Shown: positions 36,604 through 46,834, numbered from the stretch's first letter. The stretch is 64,000 nt of DNA from Lumbricus rubellus (GCA_945859605.1 OX243818.1:38581750-38645749); one strand, 5' to 3'. Notes: a model not told the origin generated them from the sequence alone. Numbers and translations: made by a program.

Positions 36604-37008
36604 AAAATGGGGGGGGGGGTGACCTCACTAAAAGTGATAAAACTTTTGTTCTGTTCGTAATATTTCAATGAAATTTGGTAATCATGTGTGGATATGAATT
36701 CTCTTTGGGCGTGTAAATTTTCATTTCGATATTCTAACTCCTGGCCAAGATATTGGCCAGAATAATTGAGCTGATTTTTAAAACTTTTTGTTGCATCGGG
36801 TTTTGAATCGTCAAAAAACGGTGAGTGGCTTCACTAAAAGTGGTATAACTTTTGTTCTGTTTGAAATATTTTAGTGAAATCTGGCCATCTGGTGTAAATA
36901 TGAATTGTCTTTAAGACTGTAAAATTTCATTTCTAAATTCTTACTTTTGGTCACGATATTGGCAAAAATCTTAAAGGGGGGTCTTTTTTTGGCCCACCCT
37001 GTACAATC
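36604..37008. mobile_element. MITE related to 8071-8382, tandem halves
   Basis: Contains two direct copies of the block CACTAAAAGTG(A/G)TA...GTTCTGTT...ATATTTCA/ATATTTTA...CAAGATATTGGC/CACGATATTGGC, and ends GGTCTTTTTTTGGCCCACCCTGTA. The end motif TACAGGGTGGGCC matches the family at 8.1 kb. Confidence 0.55.
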
Positions 37009-37009
37009 C

Positions 37010-37069
37010 AGTGTCTCTCCATTGTGGAGCGCGGTGGTGTAGTGGTGGCGTCGTTGCCTTGAAGCCGGA
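37010..37069 (+). repeat. tRNA-derived SINE, truncated head
   Basis: Same as the first 60 bp of the SINE at 37486 (TCCAGTGTCTCTCCATTGTG, GCGCGGTGGTGTAGTGG), ending at GCCGGAAG. A 25-bp inverted flank of FB9 follows directly. Confidence 0.75.
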
Positions 37070-37485
37070 AGTTTGGTTTTCACTTGGTTTGCATGGTTCC
37101 ACGACAATTGGTTCAACGACAACTCGTCCAACGACAACTGGTTCACGGACAACTGGTACACCGACAACTGGTCCACTGAAATAGAAGCCGGATTAATAAG
37201 AAACGGAAGCTGGATGAAAATTGTTTATTTATGAAATAGGAGCTGGATTGATGATTTTCATTCATGTATTTCAACATGCATCCAGCTTCTATTTCATATC
37301 TAAAAATATATTCATCCAACTTCCATTTCTCATGCGTTGTTTTAATAAATCCAGCTTCTATTTCAGATATAAAAAACCTTCATCCAGCTTATATTTCCGA
37401 AGCGTTCTGTTCATAAGTCCAGCTTCTATTTCACCTGTAAAACGACCTTCATCCAGCTTCTATTCCTTATTAATCCGGATTCAAT

Positions 37486-37705
37486 CCAGTGTCTCTCCAT
37501 TGTGGGGCGCGGTGGTGTAGTGGTGGCATCGTTGCCTTGAAGCCGGAAGGTTCGAGGTTCGAATCCACCGCACCGCGTAAGGACCTTGGGCAAGTCCTTC
37601 ACTCACAATTGCTCAGCGCTTCTGCGTGAAACTCCGGTGCAGTGTCCGCTCTGCATCGGGAGCGCCTCTGAGTAGAGAGAGCTCGAAGGGGCGCTATAAC
37701 AAGTG
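37486..37705 (+). repeat. tRNA-derived SINE, full length
   Basis: The tRNA-like head at 37507-37573 has acceptor strands GCGCGGT / ACCGCAC, an A-box-like TGGTGTAGTGG and a B box GGTTCGAATCC (37556-37566). The anticodon stem does not pair well, so it is not a functional tRNA gene. The tail runs to AAGGGGCGCTATAACAA. The head is duplicated at 37010. Confidence 0.75.
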
Positions 37706-37710
37706 CACAT

Positions 37711-38098
37711 ACATAGGCAGATATAATCCAGTGCCTCTCCATAGGCAGATATAACCCAGTGCCTCTTCATAGGCATATATAACCCAGTGCCTCTCCATAG
37801 GCAGATATAACCCAGTGCCTCTCCATAGGCAGAAATAATCCAGTGCCTCTCCATAGGCAGATATAACCCAGTGCCTCTTCATAGGCAGATATAACCCAGT
37901 GCCTCTCTATAGGCAGATATAACCCAGTGCCTCTCCATAGGCAGATATAACCCAGTGCCTCTTCATAGGCAGATATAACCCAGTGCCTCTCCATAGGCAG
38001 ATATAACCCTGTGCCTCTCCATAGGCAGATATAACCCAGTGCCTCTCCATAGGCAGATATAACCCTGTGCCTCTCCATAGGCAGATATAACCCTGTGC
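37711..38098 (+). repeat. 28-bp minisatellite, about 13.5 units
   Basis: The unit starts CCAGTGCCTCTCCATAGGCA and ends GATATAAC. Variants: CTTCATAG, CTGTGCC. The first unit joins the SINE tail (AACAAGTGCACATACATAGG), suggesting the array grew from a SINE/minisatellite junction. Overlapping minus-strand ORFs with GEALGYICLWRG repeats are by-products. Confidence 0.93.
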
Positions 38099-38129
38099 CA
38101 GTTGTCGTTGGACGAGTTGTCGTGGAACC

Positions 38130-38411
38130 ATGCAAACCAAGTGAAAACCAAACTGATGCTAATTATTGAAAGCCTGTGTGTTAAGTGTTGTAGATCCTGT
38201 GACATCAACAATTGCCGGACTGTTTATAAAAACTCAAGAAACAACTCGACTCATGCCTAAGAAAGTCATATTCCAACCTTGTCATTTGGAGAAACACATG
38301 CAAATCAACTGAAAACCAAACTGATGCTAATTATTGAAAGCCTGTGTGTTAAGTGTTGTAATCTGAGAGCTCTGTGTACTTGATAAAACTGACCAGTGCA
38401 ATCAATCTGTG
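38130..38411 (+). other. 5' region of ZNF-B with a 63-bp direct duplication
   Basis: 38130-38193 and 38296-38358 share ACTGATGCTAATTATTGAAA and GCCTGTGTGTTAAGTGTTGT with three or four differences. Probably 5' UTR or promoter-proximal sequence. Confidence 0.6.
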
Positions 38412-40298
38412 ATGAACACCAGTACAGCTATGAGAGAAAAACAGTGCAATTGTCAGATATGCGAGAAGGCATTTTCTTCTCACAGTCTTCTGAAAATGCA
38501 CCTGAGAACCCATACTGGAGAAAAGCCCTACAGTTGCCAGCTATGTCATAGATCATTTAGTGACGGTAGTAATCTGAAAGTGCACATGAGAACACATTCT
38601 GGTGAAAAACCATATGGGTGTCACCTATGCCAAAAATCATATAGTCAATGTGCTCATCTGAAAATGCACATGCGAACACATTCTGGAGAGAAGCCATACA
38701 GGTGTCAGCTATGCGAAAAATCATACAGTCAAAGTGATGATCTGAAAAGGCACATGAGAACTCATACTGGAGAGAAACCATACAGTTGCCAGCTATGCGA
38801 TAAATCATTTAGTGAAGGTAGTAATCTGAAAATGCACATGAGAACACATTTTGGAGAGAAACCACACTGGTGTCAGCTATGTCAGAAATCATTCAGTGTA
38901 GGTAGTAATCTGAAAACGCACATGAGAACCCATACTGGAGAGAAACCATACAGGTGCCAGATATGCCAGAAATCATATCGTCGAGGTGATCATCTGAAAA
39001 TGCACATGAGAACCCACACTGGAGAGAAATCGTACAGGTGCCATCTATGTCAGAAATCATTTAGTCAAGAGGGTGATCTGAAAATACACATGATAATCTC
39101 TACTGGAGAAAAATCATATGTTTGTGAGGATTGTAATAAAGGATTCTCCCAATATGCATATTTGAAGAAACACAGAATAAATTATGCAACTGAGAAGCAC
39201 AATAAACCTTGTTCCAAGAACTTTTCTTCAACGAATCAGTTTGGATTCCAAGCAAGAGAAAAACCATACAGGTGCCAGCTATGTCAGAAATCATTTAGTG
39301 CCGGTAGTACTCTGAAAGTGCACTTGAGAACCCATACTGGAGAGAAACCATACAGGTGTCACATATGTCAGAAATCATTTAGTCAAGGTGGTGAACTGAG
39401 AGCCCACATGCGAACCCATACTGGAGAGAAACCATACAGTTGCCAGATATGTCAAAAATCATTTTGTGAAGGTGGTCATCTGAAAAGGCACATGAGGACC
39501 CATACTGGAGAGAAACCATACAGGTGTCAGCTATGTCAGAGATTATTTAGTGTAGGAAGTTCTCTGAAGATACACATGAGAATCCATACTGGGGAAAAAC
39601 CATACACGTGTGAGGTTTGTAATCAAGGATTTTCACAACTTGGATATTTAAAGAAACACCAAAGAAATCATGCAGCTGAGAAGCAATTTTCTCACAATGA
39701 ATCTTACACCAAGAACTTTTCTCCTGGGAAGCAGCTTGAAGTCTCGGCAAGAGAAAAATCGTGCATATGTCAGCTGTGTCAGAAATCATTTGCAAGTCAT
39801 GGTGATCTGAAAAAGCACACAGGAATACATTCTGTTGAAAAAACTCACACGTGTGAGGTGTGTTTTGAAGGATTCACAAAAGTTGGATACCTAAAGAAAC
39901 ACAGAAGAACACATGAAACTGAGAAGCATGACAGATGTAAACAATCAGATTCCAATATCATATCTTCAGCAAAACAGTCTGAAGTACACGAAAGAACACA
40001 ACCACAGGATCTTCAAATTGAAAGTGAAGAAATTGCTAACCTTTCTCATCATTTTATTACATTTAGCAACACATGTGTTATTGACAAACCAATTGAAGGT
40101 TTATCAAAGAAAATAAAAAATGCCGACTGTCTGTATACTAGCAATGTCAAATCTTCTGTGGACGCAGAAGCGTCTTTGTCAAAATCTTTTGGATGTGGTA
40201 TATGTGACGAATTGCTTGAGACGGAGAATGAACTTTTGGATCATTGTGACAGCCATCAATTTTGTCCACCTTACAACTTCTTTGCTGACATCTGTTGA
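38412..40298 (+). CDS. ZNF-B: C2H2 zinc-finger protein, 628 residues, intact
   Basis: The ATG at 38412 is first in frame. Fourteen fingers with strong HTGEKPYRC linkers come in two blocks (residues ~14-265 and ~285-445), separated by a linker that has lost a finger (NKPCSKNFSSTNQFGF). Two further fingers follow (CICQLCQKSF, HTCEVCFEGF). The unusual C-terminal tail of about 115 residues (VDAEASLSKSFGCGICDE) ends in one more C2H2-like unit, CGICDELLETENELLDHCDSH-like. The same tail exists, broken, in ZNF-C at 62.2 kb, so the two are paralogues. Fingers carry SF(C/S)xGGxLKxHMRTH helices in near-repeats, typical of young, fast-evolving arrays. No KRAB, BTB or SCAN domain. FB9 lies 280 bp upstream of the start. 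Function: presumably DNA-binding; target unknown. Confidence 0.9.
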   Translation: MNTSTAMREKQCNCQICEKAFSSHSLLKMHLRTHTGEKPYSCQLCHRSFSDGSNLKVHMRTHSGEKPYGCHLCQKSYSQCAHLKMHMRTHSGEKPYRCQLCEKSYSQSDDLKRHMRTHTGEKPYSCQLCDKSFSEGSNLKMHMRTHFGEKPHWCQLCQKSFSVGSNLKTHMRTHTGEKPYRCQICQKSYRRGDHLKMHMRTHTGEKSYRCHLCQKSFSQEGDLKIHMIISTGEKSYVCEDCNKGFSQYAYLKKHRINYATEKHNKPCSKNFSSTNQFGFQAREKPYRCQLCQKSFSAGSTLKVHLRTHTGEKPYRCHICQKSFSQGGELRAHMRTHTGEKPYSCQICQKSFCEGGHLKRHMRTHTGEKPYRCQLCQRLFSVGSSLKIHMRIHTGEKPYTCEVCNQGFSQLGYLKKHQRNHAAEKQFSHNESYTKNFSPGKQLEVSAREKSCICQLCQKSFASHGDLKKHTGIHSVEKTHTCEVCFEGFTKVGYLKKHRRTHETEKHDRCKQSDSNIISSAKQSEVHERTQPQDLQIESEEIANLSHHFITFSNTCVIDKPIEGLSKKIKNADCLYTSNVKSSVDAEASLSKSFGCGICDELLETENELLDHCDSHQFCPPYNFFADIC

Positions 40299-40319
40299 AA
40301 TATTATAATTGCACAAACT

Positions 40320-40812
40320 TGCAGTTGAGAATAATTGTAAGTTAAGATCAGTTTGGAGTCCACGATACATATCTACTACAGGTGCAATGTGCTTACATGT
40401 GTCATTTAAGAATATTTTGAATCCAGAGTGGTATCACCTCACATAATTTGAAATATAAATGCAAAAACTTGCAGTTGAGAACAATTGTAAGTTGAGAACA
40501 GTTTGTAGTCCACGACACATATCTACTGGTGGTGGGCTTCTAAACAAGGCGAGTGAGAGACATGGTCCTCTTTGCCAAAAAGACTCTCCGAGAAAAGCAG
40601 ACGTCTGTATCCAATGGAATCTACATCTATAGCAGAACACCTCTCCAGAACTAACTCCCAGATCTATGCCAGAGCACGACTTCTTGTCAAAATTCACAAA
40701 CTGAACTCATCTTGGACGATCGGCGGAAAAGTCTTCTGCAAGAAATCAGACTCTCTAACTGAAAGGCCAATGAGAATCTCTACCATATCCCAACTGGAGC
40801 GATTTGATTAGA
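40320..40812 (+). pseudogene. LINE ORF1-type C-terminal fragment
   Basis: Two near-copies of CAAACTTGCAGTTGAGAA...TTTGGAGTCCACGATACATA (40316 and 40466) precede an open stretch reading AEHLSRTNSQIYARARLLVK then SSWTIGGKVFCKKSDSLTER. This order (xxLT/S..xxxLxxxAR.L......xxWTxxGKIFxK) is that of the C-terminal domain of ORF1-like proteins in some non-LTR retrotransposons. There is no upstream start and the frame shifts about 40610. Related to 10250-10560. Confidence 0.5.
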
Positions 40813-40984
40813 CGACGCAATGTTCCCAACCTACTCATCTTCTCCACAGAACTGACGATAGCCAACTCTCTCATCACCATCGATCCATTCCGTATGTTAC
40901 ACCTGTACTGTATAGATCTACGAACTTACTCAACGACGTTGCCCTTTTCCTTTCTCTGCCTGGATTCCTATTTAGTCTACCGGT

Positions 40985-41222
40985 TCATCTACTGTAGCGC
41001 AATGGATAACACGCTGGCATAGAATGCGAGAAGTAGTGAGTTCAAGCCCCCGCTGGGTGGATTTGATTTGTAGGCTGCTATTAGCGCCATTGTATTTGCA
41101 GTTGTCTGCTCAGTTGGTAGTTAAGTTTAATTAAGATTACTGCATAACTTGTAAATGTAAAGCGCAGTGCGTGTTGAAGGCGTTTAATTAAAGAAAATAT
41201 TATTATTATTATTTTTATATGT
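40985..41222 (+). repeat. tRNA-derived SINE, second family
   Basis: The head has an A-box-like TAGCGCAATGGATAACACG (40995) and a B-box-like GAGTTCAAGCC (about 41038). The tail ends GGCGTTTAATTAAAG plus (ATT)n. It is not a tRNA gene: the region between the boxes does not fold as one. Confidence 0.6.
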
Positions 41223-41612
41223 AAATAAATCCTGTCAAATTATGAGCTTATTGGTAATTCACTAATTTTCATGTAAAGTTCACGATAACTTTTAACCCTT
41301 ATCTAACTTATTGAAGAATAGTAATATATTATGACTTTGGAAGATAGGTCTTATGGCATGATCTCAAACTGTTGTTGTGGTTCTTGTGGAATTGCTTGTC
41401 TTCTAGTATTGCATAAACTATACCGATCTACATGTACGGTATGTATACTTTTGCCATTATATAAAAGGACCTATCTATGCAAGGCAAAAACAGAATTATG
41501 GCCACATTAATAAATAATTACGTATTTTGTTCCACATTGCTTGCTTCGCTTAAGCGTCTTGGCCTAAGTTTTGACTCACAATTGTGTCTAACCTAGTTCA
41601 ATCTTATAACCT

Positions 41613-42070
41613 GGTGTAAAGGTTTTTACCCCTCCTAAACATTACCCCCCCCCCTGCAAACTGTAAATTGCAATCAATCATCGCATTTATTGCACACAAA
41701 AATATCAGAAAAATCATCCATCTTTTTGTTTTGGTCGAAAAATTTTCATCCGTCATCCCACTTCGTGGTTTGGTTTCAATATTTTCATCTGTAACTAAAA
41801 TACTAATCGCCGCTGAAGTTACAGTGGAGAAATGGCTTCGAGGCTATTATTTTTTTCTGATAAAAAAATTGATGACATACCACGAATTGGCATGAGGAAT
41901 GAAAATCTTCAGACCAAAACAAGAAGTGGGATGATTTTTCTGATTTTGTGTGTGCAATAAATGCGATGATACAAATCTAGTGTCCGGGGGGGGGGGGGGT
42001 AATCTGAAACCGCTTTCAAGTTACCGGGGGGGGGTAATGTTTAGGAGGGGGTAATCTGAAACCTTTACAG
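41613..42070. mobile_element. Hairpin MITE, GGTGTAAAGG ends, copy 1
   Basis: Inverted arms of about 200 bp: GGTGTAAAGG...CCTCCTAAACATTACCCCC...GCATTTATTGCAC...CATCCCACTTCGTGGTTTG against the reverse set ending GGAGGGGGTAATCTGAAACC. The right arm has a duplicated poly-G block. 42081-42165 is a further partial arm. The closest copy is 58130-58581. Confidence 0.75.
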
Positions 42071-42637
42071 GCATTGTCAATTTGTTTCAGATTACCTCCG
42101 GACACTAGATTTGCCTCAACCATCGCATTTATTGCACCGGTTTACTATCAAAACCGCGGACACAAAACCCCCTGATGCCAAAATGAGTCGCCGTGGCATA
42201 CAGCGAGTGCACGCAACATCCATAAGCTTAATGCAGAGTTATAGTTATGCGAAAAGTTGGTGGGAACGTCAGAGGCACAAGTGACAAGTCAGAGTTCACT
42301 CTTCCCCTCTCTGCGTCCACACTCAATAATTGAGTGGACGCAGAGAGTGGAAGATGATCATTATTGAGCATCTGAACCAGATCGGTCGTTCTCTTTGTAA
42401 CGCGCTCTCTCAACCTGTTTGCTCTACAATAATTATGTCTGCAAAATCTCTCGTCTTCCTTATTTCGTCTCAAAAGTTGTTTCATCTCGCAAGCTCTTGC
42501 TCACTGGGATCGTTTCTTAGCGTTTCACCCTTAGGCTACTAAAGGCGCTTTACAAATGCTTAAACACAAAAACAATACTATGAATGATTATTTTATGGCA
42601 AAATCCATTGAAAGGAAGTGGTGAGATCTACTTTTGA

Positions 42638-43265
42638 GAAATTTCTGATTGTAGGACATTATCCCCCCGGACATTATCCCCCCGGACATTATCACCCCCC
42701 GGACAAAAGCTTCCCCGGACATAATCCACCTGATTTCGACTAGGACATTATCCCCCCAGACAAAGTCCCCCTGTGCAATTAGTCTAAACAATTCTTCATT
42801 TAATTGATAATACATACATACATACATACATACATACATACATACATACATACATACATACATACATACATACATACATACATACATAGTATTACATGCA
42901 TACTTACATACATACATACATACATACAAAGTATTACATACATATATATATACACACATAGTATTACATACATACATACATACATGCATACATACATGCA
43001 TACATGCATGCATACATAAATACATGCATACATGAATACATGCATGCATGCATACATGCATGCATGCATACATACATATTCAACTGTAGGCCTAATGTCT
43101 AATGTATGCATGTATGCTCACCTTAACATAGGCCTATTCTTTTATTTTTTGCATCATTTTTAGGTAATCTTATCATAGACCGGGGGGATAATGTCCTACC
43201 CCGGGGGGGCTTTTGTCCGGGGGGGATAATGTCCGGGGGGATAATGTCCGTTTCCCGAAATTTCT
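42638..43265. mobile_element. Foldback element FB14 (GGACATTATCCCCCC arms) with 9-bp TSD
   Basis: The left arm (42652-42780) is built of 15-bp units GGACATTATCCCCCC. The right arm (43180-43250) is GGGGGGATAATGTCC. The exact 9-bp duplication GAAATTTCT is at 42638-42646 and 43257-43265. The middle is a (CATA)n microsatellite instead of the usual ATCCAGCTTC core. Confidence 0.85.
42811..43080. repeat. (CATA)n microsatellite
   Basis: CATACATACATACATACATA runs with GTATTACAT and CATGCATG interruptions. Cys/Met/Tyr and Ile/His/Thr ORFs over it are artefacts. Confidence 0.95.
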
Positions 43266-43934
43266 AGGGTACTATAACTTTAATTCACCCTTTTTTATTT
43301 TTTATTTTCTATTGAATTTCGATAACAAATATTTTGTATCTGCCATTTCGTCAAAAATGCGCTTCATAATCCAGCTTCTATATAAGTAGCAACAATTGCT
43401 TTTATCCATCTAACTTCCATTTATAGATAACGGTAAACGTGTTTTTTAGCATCGTAAATTATTCGCTCGTTGCAGTATTATTATTTTTAATCAATCCAAC
43501 TTCTAGTTTGGCAGGAATCCTCATAGATCCAGCTTCTGTTTGGGCAAAAATTCGTGTCATCATTCCCGCTTCTATTTCGGCAGCAATTATATCATCAAAA
43601 CAACTTCTATTCAATTAAAAATTAGGCTGTGACTAGCGGACCGCCAGGCGGCCTTCGAATTTCAAATACTAGCGGACCGCCAGTGGCGGCCGTCCAATAC
43701 GGAATACTAGCGGACCGCCAGATAATATGGCTGCCAACGAATGCAATAAAATTAGAGCGCGACGTATCGACGATTGTTCATCAGTTCAGCTTCAATTTCA
43801 GCAGAATGACTAAACGCACCATAAAACTAACCCTAACCTACCCTCACGACGCCTAACCTGAGCTCTAACCGACTCTCACGACGCCTAACCTGAGCCCTAA
43901 CCGACCCTCACGCTTTGCATGTTGGGATGAGTGG

Positions 43935-45562
43935 TATAATTTGGGACCGCTGTTGACAGGATTATCAAATTCTATTGACCCCAAAATTAATCGGTAGGCC
44001 TACTTGTCGGTTAATTCACCGCCACAGGTTTCGTCCGTCTACCTTGTCGGTTAGTTCACCGCCACAGTTTGCCGTATATTTACGCACTGGTTTTTAGTGA
44101 CGTAATGTAATGGTGACATCTGATTAACTTAAACTTAGGCTATAACACGTGTTTATTTCTTGGACGCCGTCATGAATGCAATGAATTTCTTAAGAATTTC
44201 GGCTTTAGTTCACCATAACCAAAGCAGCGTTAATTTCTTGCAGCAGCAATGCTGCGAGACAGTGTGCTAACAATCACCCAATGGTGGGCATAGTTATAGG
44301 CTAGTAAACGGGTCCCTATGTTATTGAATGACTGCACTAACCCTATCCCTAAACATACCGACCCTCACGATGCCTAACCTGATCCTAACTGATCCTCACG
44401 ATGCCTAACCTGATCCTAACCGACCCTCACGATGCCTAACCTGATCCTAACCAACATTATAGGCACCCGCTTAATGTAACAAAGCCGAAATGGTGATATA
44501 TGTTTAAAGGATCAGCAAGACAGATGGAGATGTCTTAAGTCTACCTGTAGGCAAAGCGTCCCACTGCGACAAGGCACGTGGCTACAAGGATCACGCCTAA
44601 CTAATTGCCGACAAAATTAACCATCCTGTTCGTATATTGCTGATCCAAAGAAATGACGATCATTCGTTTTTGCGAGTGTGAACTGGAAATTGCGGAAGAA
44701 ACGGTAATAGGCCTAGACTGGAATCTGCGTGTGGCGGTGAATTAATTTCTGCATGTAAAATTTCGTATACAGGGTTTCTGTGTGTGGCGGTGAATTAACC
44801 GACAAGTACCTTTATCTTCGTTAATCAAACTTCTATTTATACAATATATCATCTAAATGGTTTCTCGTTTCCTGCCTCCTTGTTTATACAATGTCTGGCA
44901 TAGCCTACCTGGGAACGGCGGTCCCAAATTATAACATTAAGTAAATCAACACGACGTGTCGTAATATTTAGTGCGGTGTATTGGATGGGCGCATAGAAAC
45001 GGTTTCTTATGCACTCCACACTTATAAAACGACCAGCTGGTCCACCGAAATAGAAGCCGGAATAATGAGAAAGCACTTGAGAAATGGAAGTTGGATGAAG
45101 ACCTTTTACAGGTGAAACGAAGGTGGATTGATGAAAAAACGCAAGTGAAATATAAGCTGGATGAAGGTATTTTTAGATCTGAAATAGAAGCTGGATGGAT
45201 GAATTGAACGGTTCAAGAGAAATAGAACCTGGATGGTGGATTGATGAAAAAACGCAAGTGAAATATAATTAATCTGGATTGACGAAAATTAAACTTAAGA
45301 AATGTAAATTGGATTGTTGATTTCAGTGATGTATTTCAGCATACATCCAGCTTCCATTTCAGCTGGAAGGCCGTTTAGCTTATCCAGCTTTTTAAAAATC
45401 AAATGTCCATCAATAACACGGTTTTCATCAATCCAGCTTCCATTTCAGCTGGAATGCCGTTTATCCAGCTCTTTTATCAAACGTCCATCACGACACATCA
45501 TGTTTAAAGCCTCCTCTATCGATTTCTTTAATTTTATAATTTGGGACCGCCGTTCCCAGGTA
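43935..45562. mobile_element. TIR element(s) with ATAATTTGGGACCGC ends
   Basis: Three copies of the end motif: 43937 (ATAATTTGGGACCGCTGTT), 44906-44937 (AACGGCGGTCCCAAATTATAA, inverted) and 45534-45561 (ATAATTTGGGACCGCCGTT). 45040-45480 between them holds GAAGCTGGATGAAGG / ATCCAGCTTCCATTTC core repeats without foldback arms. Confidence 0.55.
44001..44808. mobile_element. TIR element, TACTTGTCGGTTAATTCACC ends
   Basis: TACTTGTCGGTTAATTCACC (44001) is duplicated about 45 bp later (CTTGTCGGTTAGTTCACC). The inverse GGTGAATTAACCGACAAGTA ends at 44808, also with an inner copy (GTGGCGGTGAATTAA). The interior holds a telomere-like block (44333-44456). No ORF supported. Confidence 0.65.
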
Positions 45563-45825
45563 TGCCCGTCTTTTTGTCCGACATAAAACAAACTATCGGT
45601 AACTGCCGCCATTGTAACAATATTCAAGAATCAAGACTCGTTACTCATGTGACAGGTTACACGTTACTGGCGGTCCGCTAGTAATTGAAATTGGACGGCC
45701 GCCTGGCGGTCCGCTAGTCACTTCGTAAAAATTATTGTTTTTTTTACATCAACCCGACTCGTATTCGACCAATGCTGAAACCCATGCAATGTTAAATAAT
45801 TTACGACGCTAAAATACACTCTTAG

Positions 45826-46834
45826 CCTACCTCAATAACAATTATTTTTCATCAATCCAGCTTCTTTTTAGGCCAAATCAAGAATATTTTCATCGTTAAA
45901 ACTTCCATTTCAGTAAATTTGAAAATACCCGGTAAAATTGGATACCTTATTTCAGGACGATACCTTGCTGTATTACGTCACAGAAATAGATTCGAAATTA
46001 AATCGAAATTTTAAAAAGGGTGAAATAGAATAGTAGTACCATTTCTAGTGTCCTGCTGCAAAGCTCTTGTTTGAATCAGACGCATTGAAAAACCCCATTA
46101 CTTACTTATTATCATCTTCTCTCGATCTTTCAAAGGAGAAGCCGCCCCTCTTCCATCGCAATAAAATCTCCCTGCACACGTGGCCTATGATATTGCGATG
46201 ACGTCAATAAAAGTACCAACGGAAAACGGAGTTTTTGAATCTAAGGTAACAATTTACTAACAAATCTTCCGTTATAATTAAAGTTATAAATAATATAATT
46301 ATTTGAATTGGCCCAAAATAATTTCTGTCTTAGTTAGGTGGACCTATCGCTAAACACTGGATCCATACATATCAAATTGTATGATAATAACATATAAAGT
46401 ATTGTTCACTGCCATAATTGTACCAGTTTGTTGTTTTGGTTCAGGAAGAAAAAAAAAAGGTTACTTTCAGGTGCTCGTCCGTTAACTCATTTCCTCTGGT
46501 GGGGGTGTAGGTGTACAATAGGTGCACCGTCATACGGAAAGTGTTACTTTGGAAGGTTTTATATAATTTTAGTCAGCATTTATTTAAGAAACAGCTGTAT
46601 TTCTTGTGTGCTGTTGGCTACATTGCACTTCATTTATTACCTTTTATGTTAAGCAACTTGCGATGAAACATTTATGTTACAGTGTTACTTCGCCGGAAAT
46701 ATCAATCCACCGAAATGACATTCATTAATTCTAGCTTTGACGAAAATCAAATTTTGCACAGCCCTTCAAACTCTTGTCCTACACTACAGAATGTAAAATC
46801 TGAAATTGTACCAGAAACCCGTATTGTCTCTGAT
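45826..46834. other. Gene-free stretch
   Basis: AT-rich; no supported gene. 45838-45900 has a few ATCCAGCTTC-type remnants. The end near 46834 is likely promoter-proximal sequence of ZNF-D. Confidence 0.4.

Larger units (their letters stand above)
37095..38129. mobile_element. Foldback element FB9, anomalous: GGTTCC type at both ends
   Basis: The left end is GGTTCCACGACAATTGG with a 15-bp arm to about 37180, then core repeats to about 37480. The interior then holds a full SINE (37486-37705) and the 28-bp minisatellite, and the right arm is only two to three units (38098-38129), ending CGTGGAACC. All other complete copies pair a GGTTCC end with a GGTGTC end. The flanks are inverted, not direct, repeats of each other over 25 bp. 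Confidence 0.75.
43629..45721. mobile_element. TIR element with GTGACTAGCGGACCGCC arms
   Basis: The left arm (43629-43728) has three copies of ACTAGCGGACCGCCAG spaced by about 30 bp. The right arm (45668-45721) has two inverse copies, ending TGGCGGTCCGCTAGTCAC. Tandem-repeat arms make it foldback-like. No target duplication found. It is nested inside the GGTAAACGTG element. Confidence 0.65.
43432..45825 (-). mobile_element. TIR element, GGTAAACGTG family, copy 3, with nested insertions
   Basis: Left GGTAAACGTGTTTTTTAGCA, then CTCGTTGCAG and AATCCAACTTCTAGTTTGG core repeats. The matching other end is at about 45790-45823 (CCCATGCAAT...AATAATTTACGACGCTAAAA). The two ends are those of a ~390-bp element now 2.4 kb apart, because other elements are inserted inside. 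Confidence 0.65.

Noticed and set aside
37507..37573. Possible tRNA gene
   Set aside because: Acceptor and B box fit, but the anticodon stem does not pair and the head is repeated at 37010 with a long common tail; it is a SINE.
37711..38098. CRISPR-like array
   Set aside because: 28-bp units are head to tail with no unique spacers, in a eukaryotic genome; it is a minisatellite.
42228..42542. Overlapping ORFs around an inverted GGACGCAGAGAG repeat
   Set aside because: Both lie across a short hairpin (CTCTGCGTCCACTCAATAATTGAGTGGACGCAGAG-like) and show no family motif.
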